DNA of 64,000 bases from Pseudolysobacter antarcticus (GCF_004168365.1 NZ_CP035704.1:4526001-4590000); one strand, 5' to 3'. Positions 42,447 through 52,408 are shown, counted from the stretch's first letter. Notes: generated by a model not told the origin, from the sequence alone. Numbers and translations: made by a program.

Positions 42447-44531
42447 ATGTCAGTCAGCTACGAAATCCATGACGGCATTGCCGTACTCACCCTGGCCAAT
42501 CCGCCGGTCAACGGCCTCGGCATCGCCACGCGTCGTGGCTTGGTGGAATCGTTGACCCAGGCCCTGGACGATGCGCAAGTGCGCGCGATCGTGGTCAGCG
42601 GTGGCGAGCGCGCTTTTTCCGGTGGCGCCGACATCCGCGAATTCAACACGCCACAGGCCGAGCAGGAACCGACCTTGCCGACCGTGATCGCCGCGTTCGA
42701 ACGCAGCAGCAAACCCGTGGTGGCTGCGATCAACGGACTCGCGCTCGGCGGTGGCCTTGAACTGGCCCTCGGCACCAACTATCGCGTCGCCAGCAGTCGC
42801 GCACAAATCGGCTTGCCGGAAGTGAAACTCGGCTTGCTGCCGGGCGCTGGCGGCACGCAGCGTCTGCCGCGCGCGGTGGGTTTGGAAGCCGCCACCAACA
42901 TGATCGTTTCCGGTACGCCGGTGGCAGCGTCGTTACTGGCCAAGACCCGACTTTTCGATCGCGTAGTCGACGGCGATGCGCTGGAAGCCGCGATAGCCTT
43001 GGCGCGCGAAGTCGCGAGCAGCGGCGCAAAACTGCCGAAGGTGCGCGACTGGAAAATCAAGCACGAAAACGCCGAAGGTTTTCTCGGCTTTGCGCGCACC
43101 GCGGTTACCGCCGCATCGGTTAATTATCCGGCGCCGTTGAAATGTCTGGATGCGATCGAAGCGGCGGCGTTGAAGCCGTTCGATCAAGGCATGCAGGTCG
43201 AACGCGAGGCCTTCGCCCTGCTTATCCAGACACCGGAATCCAAGGCCTTGCGCCACGGCTTTTTCGGCGAGCGCGCCGCGGGCAAGATCGCCGACATCGG
43301 CGCGGACGTGCCGCTGCGCGAAATTCGCCGGGTCGGCGTGATCGGCGCCGGCACGATGGGCGGTGGCATCAGTATGAATTTCCTCAACGCGGGACTTCCG
43401 GTGACGTTGCTGGAAACCAAACAGGACGCACTCGATCGCGGCCTCGCCACGATCCGCAAGAACTACGAGAACAGCGCGAAGAAAGGCAAGCTGACCGCCG
43501 AACAGGTCGAGCAGCGTTTGGCGTTGATCACGCCGACCTTGTCGTACGAAGATTTGAAAGATGCCGATCTGATCGTCGAGGCAGTGTTCGAGGAATACAG
43601 CGTCAAGCAGGCGGTGTTCACCCAGCTCGATGCGGTGGCCAAACCCGGTGCAATCCTCGCAAGCAATACCTCGACGCTAGACGTCGATCGCATCGCCGCA
43701 TTTACCGCACGCCCGCAGGATGTGCTCGGCATGCATTTTTTCAGCCCGGCGAACGTCATGAAATTGCTCGAAGTCGTGCGCGGCAAACAGACGGCCAAAG
43801 ACGTGCTGGCGACGGTGATGGCGCTGGCGAAAAAGATCGGCAAGACCGCCGTGGTATCGGGCGTGTGCGACGGTTTTATCGGCAATCGCATGATCGAGCA
43901 ATACAGTCGCCAGGCCGGATTTCTGCTTGACGAAGGCGCGCTGCCGCAGCAGGTGGATCGCGCGATGGAAAAGTTCGGTTTCGCGATGGGGCCGTTCCGC
44001 ATGGGCGACCTCGCCGGCAACGATATCGGCTGGGCCATCCGCAAACGTCGTGCGCTAGAAAAACCCGATCTGACCTACTCGAAAACCGCCGACCTGATTT
44101 GCGAACTCGGTCGCTACGGCCAGAAAACCGGCGCAGGCTGGTACGACTACAAACCCGGCGATCGCAATGCGCATCCATCCGCCGAGGTGAATGCGCTGAT
44201 CGAAAAACATTCCGCGGATATCGGCCTGAGCCGACGTGCGATCAGCGACGAGGAAATCGTCGAGCGACTGGTCTACGCGCTGGTCAACGAGGGCGCGCAC
44301 ATTCTCGCCGAAGGCATCGCGGCCAAGGCATCGGATATCGACATCGTTTATCTGGCCGGTTACGGCTTCCCGATCTGGCGCGGCGGCCCGATGTTTTATG
44401 CCGACAGCGTTGGCCTGTACAACGTGCTCGCGGCGATGCGCCGTTATGCCAAAGGCCATGAGGGCAAAGCCTGGGAACCCGCACCGCTGCTGGTGCAACT
44501 GGCTGAGGCCGGCCAGTCGTTCAACCGCTGA
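42447..44531 (+). CDS. Bifunctional enoyl-CoA hydratase / 3-hydroxyacyl-CoA dehydrogenase (FadJ-like)
   Basis: 694 residues from ATG 42447. The crotonase domain (about 1-185) has GGERAFSGGADIREF and the oxyanion/catalytic stretch NGLALGGGLELALGTNYRVA, with Glu in GLPEVKLGLLPGAGGTQ. The dehydrogenase half starts with RVGVIGAGTMGGGISMNF (about 297-314, NAD) and contains HFFSPANVMKLLEVVRG, then two C-terminal helical domains. It performs two successive beta-oxidation steps. It is followed 27 bases later by the thiolase gene. An upstream open stretch from 42258 lies in the control region and was excluded. Confidence 0.95.
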   Translation: MSVSYEIHDGIAVLTLANPPVNGLGIATRRGLVESLTQALDDAQVRAIVVSGGERAFSGGADIREFNTPQAEQEPTLPTVIAAFERSSKPVVAAINGLALGGGLELALGTNYRVASSRAQIGLPEVKLGLLPGAGGTQRLPRAVGLEAATNMIVSGTPVAASLLAKTRLFDRVVDGDALEAAIALAREVASSGAKLPKVRDWKIKHENAEGFLGFARTAVTAASVNYPAPLKCLDAIEAAALKPFDQGMQVEREAFALLIQTPESKALRHGFFGERAAGKIADIGADVPLREIRRVGVIGAGTMGGGISMNFLNAGLPVTLLETKQDALDRGLATIRKNYENSAKKGKLTAEQVEQRLALITPTLSYEDLKDADLIVEAVFEEYSVKQAVFTQLDAVAKPGAILASNTSTLDVDRIAAFTARPQDVLGMHFFSPANVMKLLEVVRGKQTAKDVLATVMALAKKIGKTAVVSGVCDGFIGNRMIEQYSRQAGFLLDEGALPQQVDRAMEKFGFAMGPFRMGDLAGNDIGWAIRKRRALEKPDLTYSKTADLICELGRYGQKTGAGWYDYKPGDRNAHPSAEVNALIEKHSADIGLSRRAISDEEIVERLVYALVNEGAHILAEGIAAKASDIDIVYLAGYGFPIWRGGPMFYADSVGLYNVLAAMRRYAKGHEGKAWEPAPLLVQLAEAGQSFNR

Positions 44532-44558
44532 TCCACCACGCTACGATCGGGAAAACAC

Positions 44559-45737
44559 ATGAAAGAAGCAGTTATCGCATCCACCGCACGCACCGGTCTG
44601 GCCAAGAGCTGGAAGGGCGCCTTCAACATGACGCACGGCGCGACGCTCGGCGGTCACGTCGTGCAGCACGCGGTCGCACGCGCCGGCATCGATCCGGCCG
44701 AAGTTGAAGATGTGCTCATGGGTTGCGCCAATCCGGAAGGCGCGACCGGCGTCAATATCGCGCGACAAATTGCGTTGCGCGCGGGCTTGCCGGTGACTGT
44801 ACCGGGCGCGACCGTGAATCGTTTCTGTTCGTCCGGTTTGCAGACGATCGCGATGGCCGCGCAGCGTGTGATCGCGGGCGAAGGCGATATCCATGTCGCC
44901 GGTGGCGTGGAAAGTATTTCGTGCGTGCAGCCATACACAAATATGCACATGCTCAGCGAAGGCTGGCTGCTCGAACACAAGCCGGAGTTGTACTGGCCGA
45001 TGTTGCAGACCGCCGAAACCGTGGCCAAACGTTACGGTATTTCGCGCGAACGCCAGGATCATTACGGCGCCGAAAGTCAGCAGCGCGCGGCAGCAGCCGC
45101 AGCCGCCGGAAAATTCAACGACGAGATCGTGCCGATCACCGTGCTCGCGGGGGTTGCCGATCCGAAAACGCTGCAACTGTTGACGCGCGAAGTGACCGTG
45201 ACTGCTGATGAAGGCATCCGCGCCGACACGACGTACGAAGGCGTTGCGAAGATCCGCAGCGCACTCCCCGGCGGTGTGATTTCAGCCGGCAATGCGAGTC
45301 AGTTTTCCGACGGCGCATCGGCGGTCGTGGTGATGGATGGCAAGCTCGCCGAGCAGCGCGGGATCAAGCCACTTGGCATCTTTCGCGGATTCGCGATTGC
45401 CGGTTGCGAGCCGGACGAAATGGGAATTGGCCCAGTGTTTGCCGTGCCGAAACTGCTCAAGCGCGCCGGCCTGAAAGTCGACGATATCGGCCTGTGGGAA
45501 CTCAACGAAGCGTTTGCCGTGCAGGTGTTGTACTGCATGGATACGCTCGGCATTCCGCACGACCGCATCAATGTCAACGGCGGCGCGATCGCGGTCGGCC
45601 ATCCGTACGGCGTGAGCGGCGCGCGGCTGGTCGGCCATGCGCTGATCGAGGGCAAACGCCGCGGCGTGAAATACGCAGTGGTGACGATGTGTGTCGGCGG
45701 TGGTCAAGGTGCCGCGGGCTTGTTCGAAATCGTCTGA
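44559..45737 (+). CDS. Acetyl-CoA C-acyltransferase (thiolase)
   Basis: 392 residues. The nucleophile Cys90 is in [15 protein letters not shown]; the His is in [16 protein letters not shown] near 349 and the second Cys in [12 protein letters not shown] near 379. This is the standard degradative thiolase arrangement. It cleaves 3-ketoacyl-CoA produced by the preceding bifunctional enzyme. The MaoC gene starts 7 bases after its stop. Confidence 0.95.
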   Translation: MKEAVIASTARTGLAKSWKGAFNMTHGATLGGHVVQHAVARAGIDPAEVEDVLMGCANPEGATGVNIARQIALRAGLPVTVPGATVNRFCSSGLQTIAMAAQRVIAGEGDIHVAGGVESISCVQPYTNMHMLSEGWLLEHKPELYWPMLQTAETVAKRYGISRERQDHYGAESQQRAAAAAAAGKFNDEIVPITVLAGVADPKTLQLLTREVTVTADEGIRADTTYEGVAKIRSALPGGVISAGNASQFSDGASAVVVMDGKLAEQRGIKPLGIFRGFAIAGCEPDEMGIGPVFAVPKLLKRAGLKVDDIGLWELNEAFAVQVLYCMDTLGIPHDRINVNGGAIAVGHPYGVSGARLVGHALIEGKRRGVKYAVVTMCVGGGQGAAGLFEIV

Positions 45738-45744
45738 GCGCGCC

Positions 45745-46215
45745 ATGCAAATCATCGAAAATCTTGAGGCCTTGTCGGGCTGGATCGGTCGCGAAGTCGC
45801 GTGCAGCGATTGGCTCGCCATCGATCAACAGCGCATTCAGCGTTTCGCCGAAGCCACCGGCGATACGCAATGGATTCATGTCGATCCCGAACGCGCGCGC
45901 CGCGAATCGCCGTACCAATCCACGATCGCGCACGGTTACCTGACGCTATCGTTGATCCCGATACTGATGCAATCCTGCGTGCGTATCGATGGCATCGGCA
46001 TGGCGATTAATTACGGCCTCGATCATGTGCGCCTGCCCGCGCCGGTGCGTGTGAACGAGCGCATCCGTGCGCGCATTGTGCTTGATCGCATCGAGCCCGT
46101 GAGCGGCGGAATCCAGGTGTTCTGGTCCGCCATCGTCGAAATTGAAAACGGTGATAAACCCGCCTGCGTCGCGCAGATGCTGGTGCGTTATTACGCCGTC
46201 GCCACAGCCACCTGA
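45745..46215 (+). CDS. MaoC-like (R)-enoyl-CoA hydratase
   Basis: 156 residues, one hot-dog domain. The hydratase-2 motif is FAEATGDTQWIHVDPERA with catalytic Asp and His, followed by STIAHGYLTLSLIP. It hydrates 2-enoyl-CoA with the stereochemistry opposite to the crotonase, so the pathway may use a branched, ring or side-chain substrate needing both types. Preceded by the thiolase with 7 bases between; followed by ACAD genes. Confidence 0.9.
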   Translation: MQIIENLEALSGWIGREVACSDWLAIDQQRIQRFAEATGDTQWIHVDPERARRESPYQSTIAHGYLTLSLIPILMQSCVRIDGIGMAINYGLDHVRLPAPVRVNERIRARIVLDRIEPVSGGIQVFWSAIVEIENGDKPACVAQMLVRYYAVATAT

Positions 46216-46234
46216 TTTAGCCAGCGGAGTTTTT

Positions 46235-47398
46235 ATGGATCTCGATTTCAACGCGGAAGAGCTAGCGTTCCGCGACCAGGTGCGCGAGTTTCTCGCCACG
46301 GCGTTGCCCGCGGAGATTCGCGATCGCATGCATCGCAGCGACGACAGCCATATCCGCGACGATATCCAGAACTGGCAGAAAATTCTGCACGCTAAAGGTT
46401 GGGGCGCGCCGGCGTGGCCGGTCGAATTCGGCGGCACCGGCTGGAGCAAGACCGAGCAATATATTTTCGAGACCGAATGCGCCTTGGCTGACGCGCCTGC
46501 GCAGCTCGCGTTCGGTGTAAAGATGGTTGCGCCGGTGTTGATGCGTTATGGCAGTCCGCAGCAGCAACAATATTTTTTGCCGCGCATTCTTGCGGCTGAT
46601 GACTGGTGGTGCCAGGGATATTCCGAGCCCGGCTCCGGTTCCGATCTGGCCTCGCTGAAAATGAAAGCCGAGCGCGATGGCGACGAATATGTGCTCAATG
46701 GTCAGAAGGTCTGGAACACGCTCGGCCAGTTCGCCGACTGGATCTTCTGCCTAGTGCGCACCGACAGCAGCGGCAAACCGCAACGCGGCATTTCGTTTCT
46801 GCTGATCGACATGAAAACGCCGGGCATCACCGTGCGTCCGACGCGCTTGCTCGACGGCACATTCGAGGTCAACGAAATCTGGTTCGACAACGTCCGTGTG
46901 CCGGTGAGCAATCGCATTGGCGAAGAGAACGCGGGCTGGACTTACGCCAAGTTTCTGCTCGGCCACGAACGCACCAACATCGCCGGGATCGGCGCCAGCA
47001 AACGCGAACTCGCGCGCCTGAAACAGATGGCCGCGGCGCAGCCGAAAGCCGGCGCGACGATGCTGCAGGATCCGCTGTTCGCCACGCGTATCGCGCAAGT
47101 GGAAATCGAGTTGCGAGCGCTCGAAATCACCAACATGCGCGTGATTTTTGCCGAGGCAAAAAAACAGGCGCCAGGGCCGGAAGCCTCGATGCTGAAGATC
47201 CGCGGCACCGAAATCATGCAGCGATTGTCCGAACTGCAGATGGAAGTGCTCGGTGCCGATGCGCTGATCTATCGCGATACCAGCGGCGAGATCGCGCGTG
47301 AAACCTCGACCTATCTCAACCTGCGCAAGCTCAGCATCTTCGGCGGATCGAACGAGATCCAACGCAACATCATCGCCCAGATGATTCTGGGCCTGTAG
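46235..47398 (+). CDS. Acyl-CoA dehydrogenase, probable catalytic subunit of a heteromer
   Basis: 387 residues. FAD-binding segments WCQGYSEPGSGSDLASLK (about 124-141) and LNGQKVWNTLGQFADW are intact. The usual C-terminal catalytic Glu position reads IFGGSNEIQR with Gly, but a Glu occurs in LLGHERTNIAG near 248, where isovaleryl-CoA and steroid side-chain dehydrogenases carry theirs. It is 10 bases ahead of a second ACAD that lacks both, which suggests an alpha2beta2 enzyme like mycobacterial FadE28-FadE29. The start at 46235 follows an AGCGGAG site. Confidence 0.9.
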   Translation: MDLDFNAEELAFRDQVREFLATALPAEIRDRMHRSDDSHIRDDIQNWQKILHAKGWGAPAWPVEFGGTGWSKTEQYIFETECALADAPAQLAFGVKMVAPVLMRYGSPQQQQYFLPRILAADDWWCQGYSEPGSGSDLASLKMKAERDGDEYVLNGQKVWNTLGQFADWIFCLVRTDSSGKPQRGISFLLIDMKTPGITVRPTRLLDGTFEVNEIWFDNVRVPVSNRIGEENAGWTYAKFLLGHERTNIAGIGASKRELARLKQMAAAQPKAGATMLQDPLFATRIAQVEIELRALEITNMRVIFAEAKKQAPGPEASMLKIRGTEIMQRLSELQMEVLGADALIYRDTSGEIARETSTYLNLRKLSIFGGSNEIQRNIIAQMILGL

Positions 47399-47408
47399 GA
47401 GCAAAGCG

Positions 47409-48530
47409 ATGGATTTTTCATTCAGCGACGAACAGCAAATGCTGCTCGACACAACGCGGCGCTTCATCAGCGAGCGCTACGATTTCGATTACCGCAACAA
47501 GGTACGCGATTCCGAAACCGGTTGGTCGCGCGAGATATGGACCGCACTCGGCGAACTCGGTTTGCTCGCGCTCAATATTCCCGAGCAGGACGGCGGCATC
47601 GGCGCCGGCGCTGTCGGCACGATGCTGGTCGGCAATGCGATCGGCGAGGGTTTGTTGCTCGAACCGTTTCTGTCGAGTGCGGTGATCGCGACGCAGGCGA
47701 TTGTCGAGCTGGCTTCAGCGCAACAACGCGAACAGTGGTTGCCGGCGCTGGCGTCAGGTGAGCTCATCGCGGTGCTGGCGCATGACGAAACTGCTACGCG
47801 CGAAAATTCGTTGCAAGTCGAAACGCGTGCCGTGCGCGATGTCGACGGCTGGCGCATCGATGGCAACAAGTCGGTGGTTTATCACGCGCCGGCAGCCAAC
47901 CTGCTGCTGGTATCGGCGCGTATTGCAGAAAACGACATTGGCCTGTTTGCGATTCCGCACGATGCCGCTGGTCTGCAATTGCTGCCGTGTGTGACCGTCG
48001 ACGAACAACGCGCTGCCGCGGTGCTGTTGCAAGATGTGCATGTGGGTGCCGATGCGCGCCTCGGCGGCGATGCAAAAGTCGCGCTGCAATCCGTGCTCGA
48101 TATCGGCCTCGCCGCACTCTGTGCCGAAGCCTTCGGCGCGATGCAAAAAATCCTCACAGCCACGATCGAATACAGCCGTTCGCGCGTGCAGTTCGGCGCG
48201 CCGATCGGCAGCTTCCAAGCGCTGCAGCACCGCATGGCGGAAATGCTGATGCATCTGGAACAAGCACGCTCGATGTCGTATCTCGCGACCTCGCAATGCA
48301 CCGATCCCGATCCGCTTGCGCGCCGTGCTGCGCTGTCAGCGGCGAAGGCGCTGATGGGTCAGGCGGCGCGTTACATCGGCCAACAGGCGGTGCAATTGCA
48401 CGGCGGCATGGGCATGACCGACGAGCTCAATGTCAGCCACTATTTCAAGCGGCTGCTCGCATTCGAACTGCGCTACGGAAACACCGATCGGCACCTGGAA
48501 ACTTATCGGCAACAATTGCACGCGGCGTAG
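47409..48530 (+). CDS. Acyl-CoA dehydrogenase, probable non-catalytic partner subunit
   Basis: 373 residues with the ACAD fold (FSDEQQMLLDTTRRFISERY at the N-terminus; FGAPIGSFQALQHRMAEM; QLHGGMGMTDELNVSHYFKRL). The C-terminal catalytic position reads RYGNTDRH with no Glu, and the alternative position lies in LDIGLAALCAEAFG, also without a correctly placed Glu by eye. It probably contributes FAD or substrate contacts to the 46235 protein. Last gene of the operon. Confidence 0.88.
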   Translation: MDFSFSDEQQMLLDTTRRFISERYDFDYRNKVRDSETGWSREIWTALGELGLLALNIPEQDGGIGAGAVGTMLVGNAIGEGLLLEPFLSSAVIATQAIVELASAQQREQWLPALASGELIAVLAHDETATRENSLQVETRAVRDVDGWRIDGNKSVVYHAPAANLLLVSARIAENDIGLFAIPHDAAGLQLLPCVTVDEQRAAAVLLQDVHVGADARLGGDAKVALQSVLDIGLAALCAEAFGAMQKILTATIEYSRSRVQFGAPIGSFQALQHRMAEMLMHLEQARSMSYLATSQCTDPDPLARRAALSAAKALMGQAARYIGQQAVQLHGGMGMTDELNVSHYFKRLLAFELRYGNTDRHLETYRQQLHAA

Positions 48531-48600
48531 CGATTTGCATCTGTGGTTACGCCGCCAATGCCTGAGTAATGTTTGCGCGACACACTATCGAAGCATTACC

Positions 48601-49533
48601 TCAGTGCGCCGCCTTCAGCGCATGCACTTCCGCGATATAGCCGCCCGGAAATTCGATGATCGCGGAGCTGCGGTCATCACCATCAAATCGCGGCGATAGA
48701 ATCTTCGCGCCCGCGGCTTGCGCCTTGCGCAACGTGTCGGCGAGATTCTTCACGTGGTAGCCGGTGGTGTCGTGGCCGAACGGGTACGGCAAGTGGCCGT
48801 CGCTGACCATGACCTGCATCTTGCCGAACGCGGACTCGATACGGATGCGCCGATACTTTTCTCCGCGTCGGCCGATTTCACCGGCGTCGGCCTGCTTGTC
48901 GTCCGCGACGATCTTGCCGTGCGAAAACCGCACGAAGTCGTGCGCGAACACATCGGCGCTGTCGGGCGACACATACACACGATTGTCGGGAATGCTTTCG
49001 AGCGCGTCGTACATCGGCGCCTTGTCGTGCCAGTACAGCAGCATCTTCACGCCACCGGGCCACTGGATCACTGCGTCCAGACCGATCGGATCGCGGAATT
49101 TGTCGACGATGATATCGGCACCCGCTTCACGCGCCGCGCGCAACGCCTTGTCCATATCGCTGACGAGATAACCGTTGCGCTCCTGGCCGAATGGATACGG
49201 CACCGGCGTCGTGAAACCAAACGTCGACAACGTGCCGATGGGTGTCCACACGTATTGCGCCAGCGTACTGCTCGGCACCGGCAACACATTGGCAGTGATG
49301 CGCGGCGACGGTTTGCCGCCAAACGTGGCGACAAAACTGGCAACAAATTTGTCGAGATCGGCAGCGGCGACATAGACATGTGTGGTGTCGTATTGCGCAC
49401 CGACAGCGACGCCCGCACTGGCGCGCGGCGTATCCTTGGCGAATGCCGATACGAGCACGAAAAATTGCAGCGCCGCGAAGGCGAGCGTGAAAGTCATGCC
49501 GCGCAAAATTTTCTGCTCATGTCGAATGCGCAT
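48601..49533 (-). CDS. Secreted glyoxalase/VOC-domain protein
   Basis: 310 residues; ATG 49533 is preceded by AGGAG with 6-base spacing. Signal peptide about 1-33 (LVSAFA). Two VOC-type beta-alpha-beta-beta-beta modules are visible: THVYVAAADLDKFVASFVATFGGKPS (N-terminal) and GYHVKNLADTLRKAQAAGAKI with IIEFPGGYIAEVH (C-terminal). VOC proteins bind metal and act as lyases, dioxygenases or resistance proteins; a secreted form is less usual. It is on the same strand as the hydrolase and pirin upstream and may share their regulation. Confidence 0.8.
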   Translation of the reverse strand: MRIRHEQKILRGMTFTLAFAALQFFVLVSAFAKDTPRASAGVAVGAQYDTTHVYVAAADLDKFVASFVATFGGKPSPRITANVLPVPSSTLAQYVWTPIGTLSTFGFTTPVPYPFGQERNGYLVSDMDKALRAAREAGADIIVDKFRDPIGLDAVIQWPGGVKMLLYWHDKAPMYDALESIPDNRVYVSPDSADVFAHDFVRFSHGKIVADDKQADAGEIGRRGEKYRRIRIESAFGKMQVMVSDGHLPYPFGHDTTGYHVKNLADTLRKAQAAGAKILSPRFDGDDRSSAIIEFPGGYIAEVHALKAAH

Positions 49534-49641
49534 GATGTGCTCCTCAGATCGTGACGGAAATTTTTCTTTGCATCCGATGCAAAAATACTCGGAGATACGG
49601 TGGGTCGTGACGACCCACCGCGAGCGCGTGTAGACAAATTT

Positions 49642-50463
49642 CTAGCTGCGGATGAAGGCCAGCAAATCAGCGTTGAGCTGATCCTGATGCGTACTCGCCA
49701 ATCCGTGTGGCGCGCCCGGATAGATTTTCAGCACAGCATTCTTGACGATCTTCGCCGACAGTAACGCGGAGGCTGCGATCGGTACGATCTGGTCATCGTC
49801 GCCATGCACGATCAAGGTCGGCACGTCGATTTTCTTCAGATCTTCGGTGTAGTCGACTTCGGAAAATTGCTTGATGCATTCGAACTCGGCCTTGATGCCG
49901 CCCTGCATGCCTTGCAGCCAGAAGCCGTCGCGCAGACCTTGCGATACCTTCGCATCCGGGCGGTTGGCGCCGTAGAACGGGGCGCTGAGATCCTTGAAAA
50001 ATTGCGACCGATCCGCCGCAACGCCAGCACGGATGCCGTCGAAAACTTCCAGCGGCAGACCACCCGGATTACTCACGGTCTTGAGCATCAACGGCGGCAC
50101 CGCGCCGATCAACACGACCTTGGCCACACGCGCGGTGCCGTGCCGACCGATGTAATGCGCGACTTCGCCGCCACCGGTGGAATGGCCGATCATGATGATG
50201 TCCTTCAGATCGAGTTTTTCGATCAGTGCGGCAAGATCATCGGCATAGGTATCCATGTCGTTGCCATCCGACGGCTGGCCCGAGCGGCCATGCCCACGGC
50301 GATCATGCGCAATGGTGCGATAACCCTGATTGGCCAGGAACAACATCTGACCATCCCATGCATCGGCATTCAGCGGCCAGCCGTGCGAGAACACCACGGC
50401 CTGGCCCTTGCCCCAATCCTTGTAGAAAATTTCCGTGCCGTCTTTGCTTGTGATTGTGCTCAT
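49642..50463 (-). CDS. Alpha/beta hydrolase, cofactor-free chloroperoxidase-like
   Basis: 273 residues starting behind [20 protein letters not shown] and [12 protein letters not shown] (oxyanion loop) start the fold; the nucleophile Ser is in [12 protein letters not shown] near 98, Asp in HGDDDQIVP near 225 and His in GAPHGLAST near 254. This is the pattern of non-heme chloroperoxidases and aryl esterases. Natural activity is usually ester or perester hydrolysis. It lies 93 bases after the pirin gene on the same strand. Confidence 0.92.
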   Translation of the reverse strand: MSTITSKDGTEIFYKDWGKGQAVVFSHGWPLNADAWDGQMLFLANQGYRTIAHDRRGHGRSGQPSDGNDMDTYADDLAALIEKLDLKDIIMIGHSTGGGEVAHYIGRHGTARVAKVVLIGAVPPLMLKTVSNPGGLPLEVFDGIRAGVAADRSQFFKDLSAPFYGANRPDAKVSQGLRDGFWLQGMQGGIKAEFECIKQFSEVDYTEDLKKIDVPTLIVHGDDDQIVPIAASALLSAKIVKNAVLKIYPGAPHGLASTHQDQLNADLLAFIRS

Positions 50464-50556
50464 TGGGGTTTCCTCGTTGTGGGTTTTTGGAGAGTGAATA
50501 CTAGCGGCATTTCATGACCGAAATCGCCGTGGAAAGTCAGGACGATTACGTGGGTT

Positions 50557-51258
50557 TTACGGCGTCATGTCGAACAACAGGATTTCCGCATCCTCGTTGG
50601 CGCGCATATTGATCAGGCCGGCATTGTTCCATGCGATCGCATCGCCGGCACGCAGGGTTTCACCGTCGATTTCGATCACGCCGCGCGCGATCTGCAACCA
50701 CACACGACGGTTCGCCGCCGGTTCGAATTCCAAGGTTTGCGTTGCGCTCAAGCGTGTCGCATACAGGTTCACATCCTGATGGATTTTCAACGCGCCATCG
50801 TGCGGCGTACCTGACGCGATGAGATGCCATTGGTTGTGTAAATCCTCGGGCGCAAAAGTACGTTGCTCATAACCCGGCTCCAGACCCTGGCGATCCGGCA
50901 TCAGCCAGATCTGCAGAAAATGTACGGTGTCGGTGGCTGATGCATTGAACTCCGAATGCGTCACGCCGCTGCCCGCGGTCATGCGCTGCAACTCGCCGGG
51001 ACGAATCAGCGCGCCGGTGCCGAGGCTGTCCTTGTGTTCGAGCGTGCCATCGAGCACCCATGACAGAATTTCCATGTCGCGGTGCGAATGTTTGCCGAAT
51101 CCGGCGCCAGCCGCGACGCGATCTTCGTTGATCACGCGCAGCGGACCGAAGCCCATATGCTGGTTGTCGAAATAATCGCCGAACGAAAACGTATGGCGGC
51201 TTTTCAGCCAGCCGAAGTCGGCATTGCCGCGATCTTCCGAACGTCTGATGGTGTGCAT
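50557..51258 (-). CDS. Pirin family protein (YhhW-like, quercetinase type)
   Basis: 233 residues from ATG 51258 (MHTIRRSEDRGNADFGWLKS). The cupin metal site is formed by FGKHSHRDMEILSWVLDG with the further His/Glu ligands in MTAGSGVTHSEFN. YhhW-type pirins oxidise flavonoids such as quercetin or act as redox sensors. It is divergent from the LysR gene, a common pairing, and a palindrome cluster lies between them. An ATG at 51288 would add 10 unconserved residues. Confidence 0.93.
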   Translation of the reverse strand: MHTIRRSEDRGNADFGWLKSRHTFSFGDYFDNQHMGFGPLRVINEDRVAAGAGFGKHSHRDMEILSWVLDGTLEHKDSLGTGALIRPGELQRMTAGSGVTHSEFNASATDTVHFLQIWLMPDRQGLEPGYEQRTFAPEDLHNQWHLIASGTPHDGALKIHQDVNLYATRLSATQTLEFEPAANRRVWLQIARGVIEIDGETLRAGDAIAWNNAGLINMRANEDAEILLFDMTP

Positions 51259-51326
51259 GATGTCTCTCCGTGGAATCCAGATTTGCACTCTAGGCTTCGC
51301 GGGCGAAAGCCACTAGCCAGACAAAT

Positions 51327-51356
51327 GCGAACGCGGCGTTCGCCATGGACGAACGC
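51327..51356. promoter_or_regulatory. Overlapping inverted repeats between pirin and LysR genes
   Basis: GCGAACGCGGCGTTCGC (51327-51343) is a perfect 8+1+8 palindrome. Its right arm also pairs with CGAACGC at 51350-51356 across 7 bases. Three arms of the same sequence close together suit a LysR-type regulator with an alternative binding register. An in-frame ATG at 51345 lies inside, which argues against it as the LysR start. Confidence 0.55.
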
Positions 51357-51419
51357 AGGCAATTGCGCTCACGAAAAGAAATGCCGATGATCGTTCGATC
51401 AGCAACGGCAGCGAGCGGC

Positions 51420-52343
51420 ATGGATTACGATTTCGGCGATATTCGGGCTTTTATCCAGGTTGTGGAGAACGGCGGCATCAGCGCGGCGGCGACACGACTG
51501 ACGATCGCCAAATCCGTGCTGAGCGCACGTATCGCGCGACTCGAAAAAGACGTGCAGGCAAAACTGTTGCACCGCTCGCCGCGCGGGGTTTCGTTGACCG
51601 ATACCGGCCAGCGTTTTTACGATCGCATGCGCGACGTGGTCGCGCGTATGCAGCAGGCCGTGGACGAAGTTGCGGGCGATGACAGCGATCGTATCAGCGC
51701 GAGTTTGCGCATCGCCGCACCGATGACATTCGGCACGGCTTATCTCGGGCCGTTGCTGTTTTCCTTCATGCACCAACATCCCGATCTGGAGCTGACACTC
51801 GAGCTGGACGATCGTCGCATCGATATTCTCAGCAGCGGTCATGACCTTGCGGTGCGTATCGGTCGGCTTGAAGATTCGTCGTTGATGGCGCGGCGAATTG
51901 CCAGCAGTCGGCGCGTGTTGTGTTGCAGTCCGGATTACGTGCAGCAGCATGGATTGCCGCGCGATATCGAGCAGATTTCGCAGCACGCCTGCATCTGCTA
52001 CGGCAACGCGAGCATCGCGCCTTACTGGCAATTCGAGGCGGGTGCCAGCGGTGGTGAACCACGCCAGGTGGTAGTGCGTGGCCGCACCCATTTGAACAAC
52101 GGCGAAAGCATGCGCGACGCCGCGATTGCCGGCCTTGGGCTAGCCGCGTTGCCGTTGTTCATTGCCGCACCGGCATTGCGCGCGGGCACGTTGATCGAGG
52201 TGCTGCACGAGACGCCGCCAGTCGCTGATGCGATTCATGTCGTCTATCCGCGCACGCGTTATGTGAGCCGCGCCGTGCGTGGCGTCATCGATATGCTGGT
52301 CGCGGCTTACGCCGACGGCGCACCTTGGGATGCGGATGTTTGA
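51420..52343 (+). CDS. LysR-family regulator divergent from pirin
   Basis: 307 residues from ATG 51420 (MDYDFGDIRAFIQVVENGG), the conserved LysR N-terminus. Longer frames from 51381 or 51345 overlap the operator region. The helix-turn-helix includes GISAAATRLTIAKSVLSARI; the effector domain resembles the AaeR/DmlR-type group (RISASLRIAAPMTFG, DRRIDILSSGHDLAVRIG). Likely regulates pirin and perhaps the hydrolase and VOC genes downstream of it. Confidence 0.92.
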   Translation: MDYDFGDIRAFIQVVENGGISAAATRLTIAKSVLSARIARLEKDVQAKLLHRSPRGVSLTDTGQRFYDRMRDVVARMQQAVDEVAGDDSDRISASLRIAAPMTFGTAYLGPLLFSFMHQHPDLELTLELDDRRIDILSSGHDLAVRIGRLEDSSLMARRIASSRRVLCCSPDYVQQHGLPRDIEQISQHACICYGNASIAPYWQFEAGASGGEPRQVVVRGRTHLNNGESMRDAAIAGLGLAALPLFIAAPALRAGTLIEVLHETPPVADAIHVVYPRTRYVSRAVRGVIDMLVAAYADGAPWDADV

Positions 52344-52399
52344 ACGCGGCGCGACGAGCACAAAGGCGGTGTCGACGATGTCCGTTGTCTGGCGCGGTC

Positions 52400-52408
52400 T
52401 GGCATAAT
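52400..52408 (+). promoter_or_regulatory. Extended -10 promoter before lacI-type gene
   Basis: TGGCATAAT has the TGn extension and five of six bases of the -10 consensus. It lies about 46 bases before the proposed AUC start and after the LysR stop, which suggests the LacI-type gene has its own promoter. Confidence 0.45.

Noticed and set aside
49642-50463. Functional link between the chloroperoxidase-like hydrolase and the WxWxIP flavoprotein as a halogenation pathway
   Set aside because: They are 15 kb apart in different transcripts, and cofactor-free chloroperoxidases are mainly esterases.
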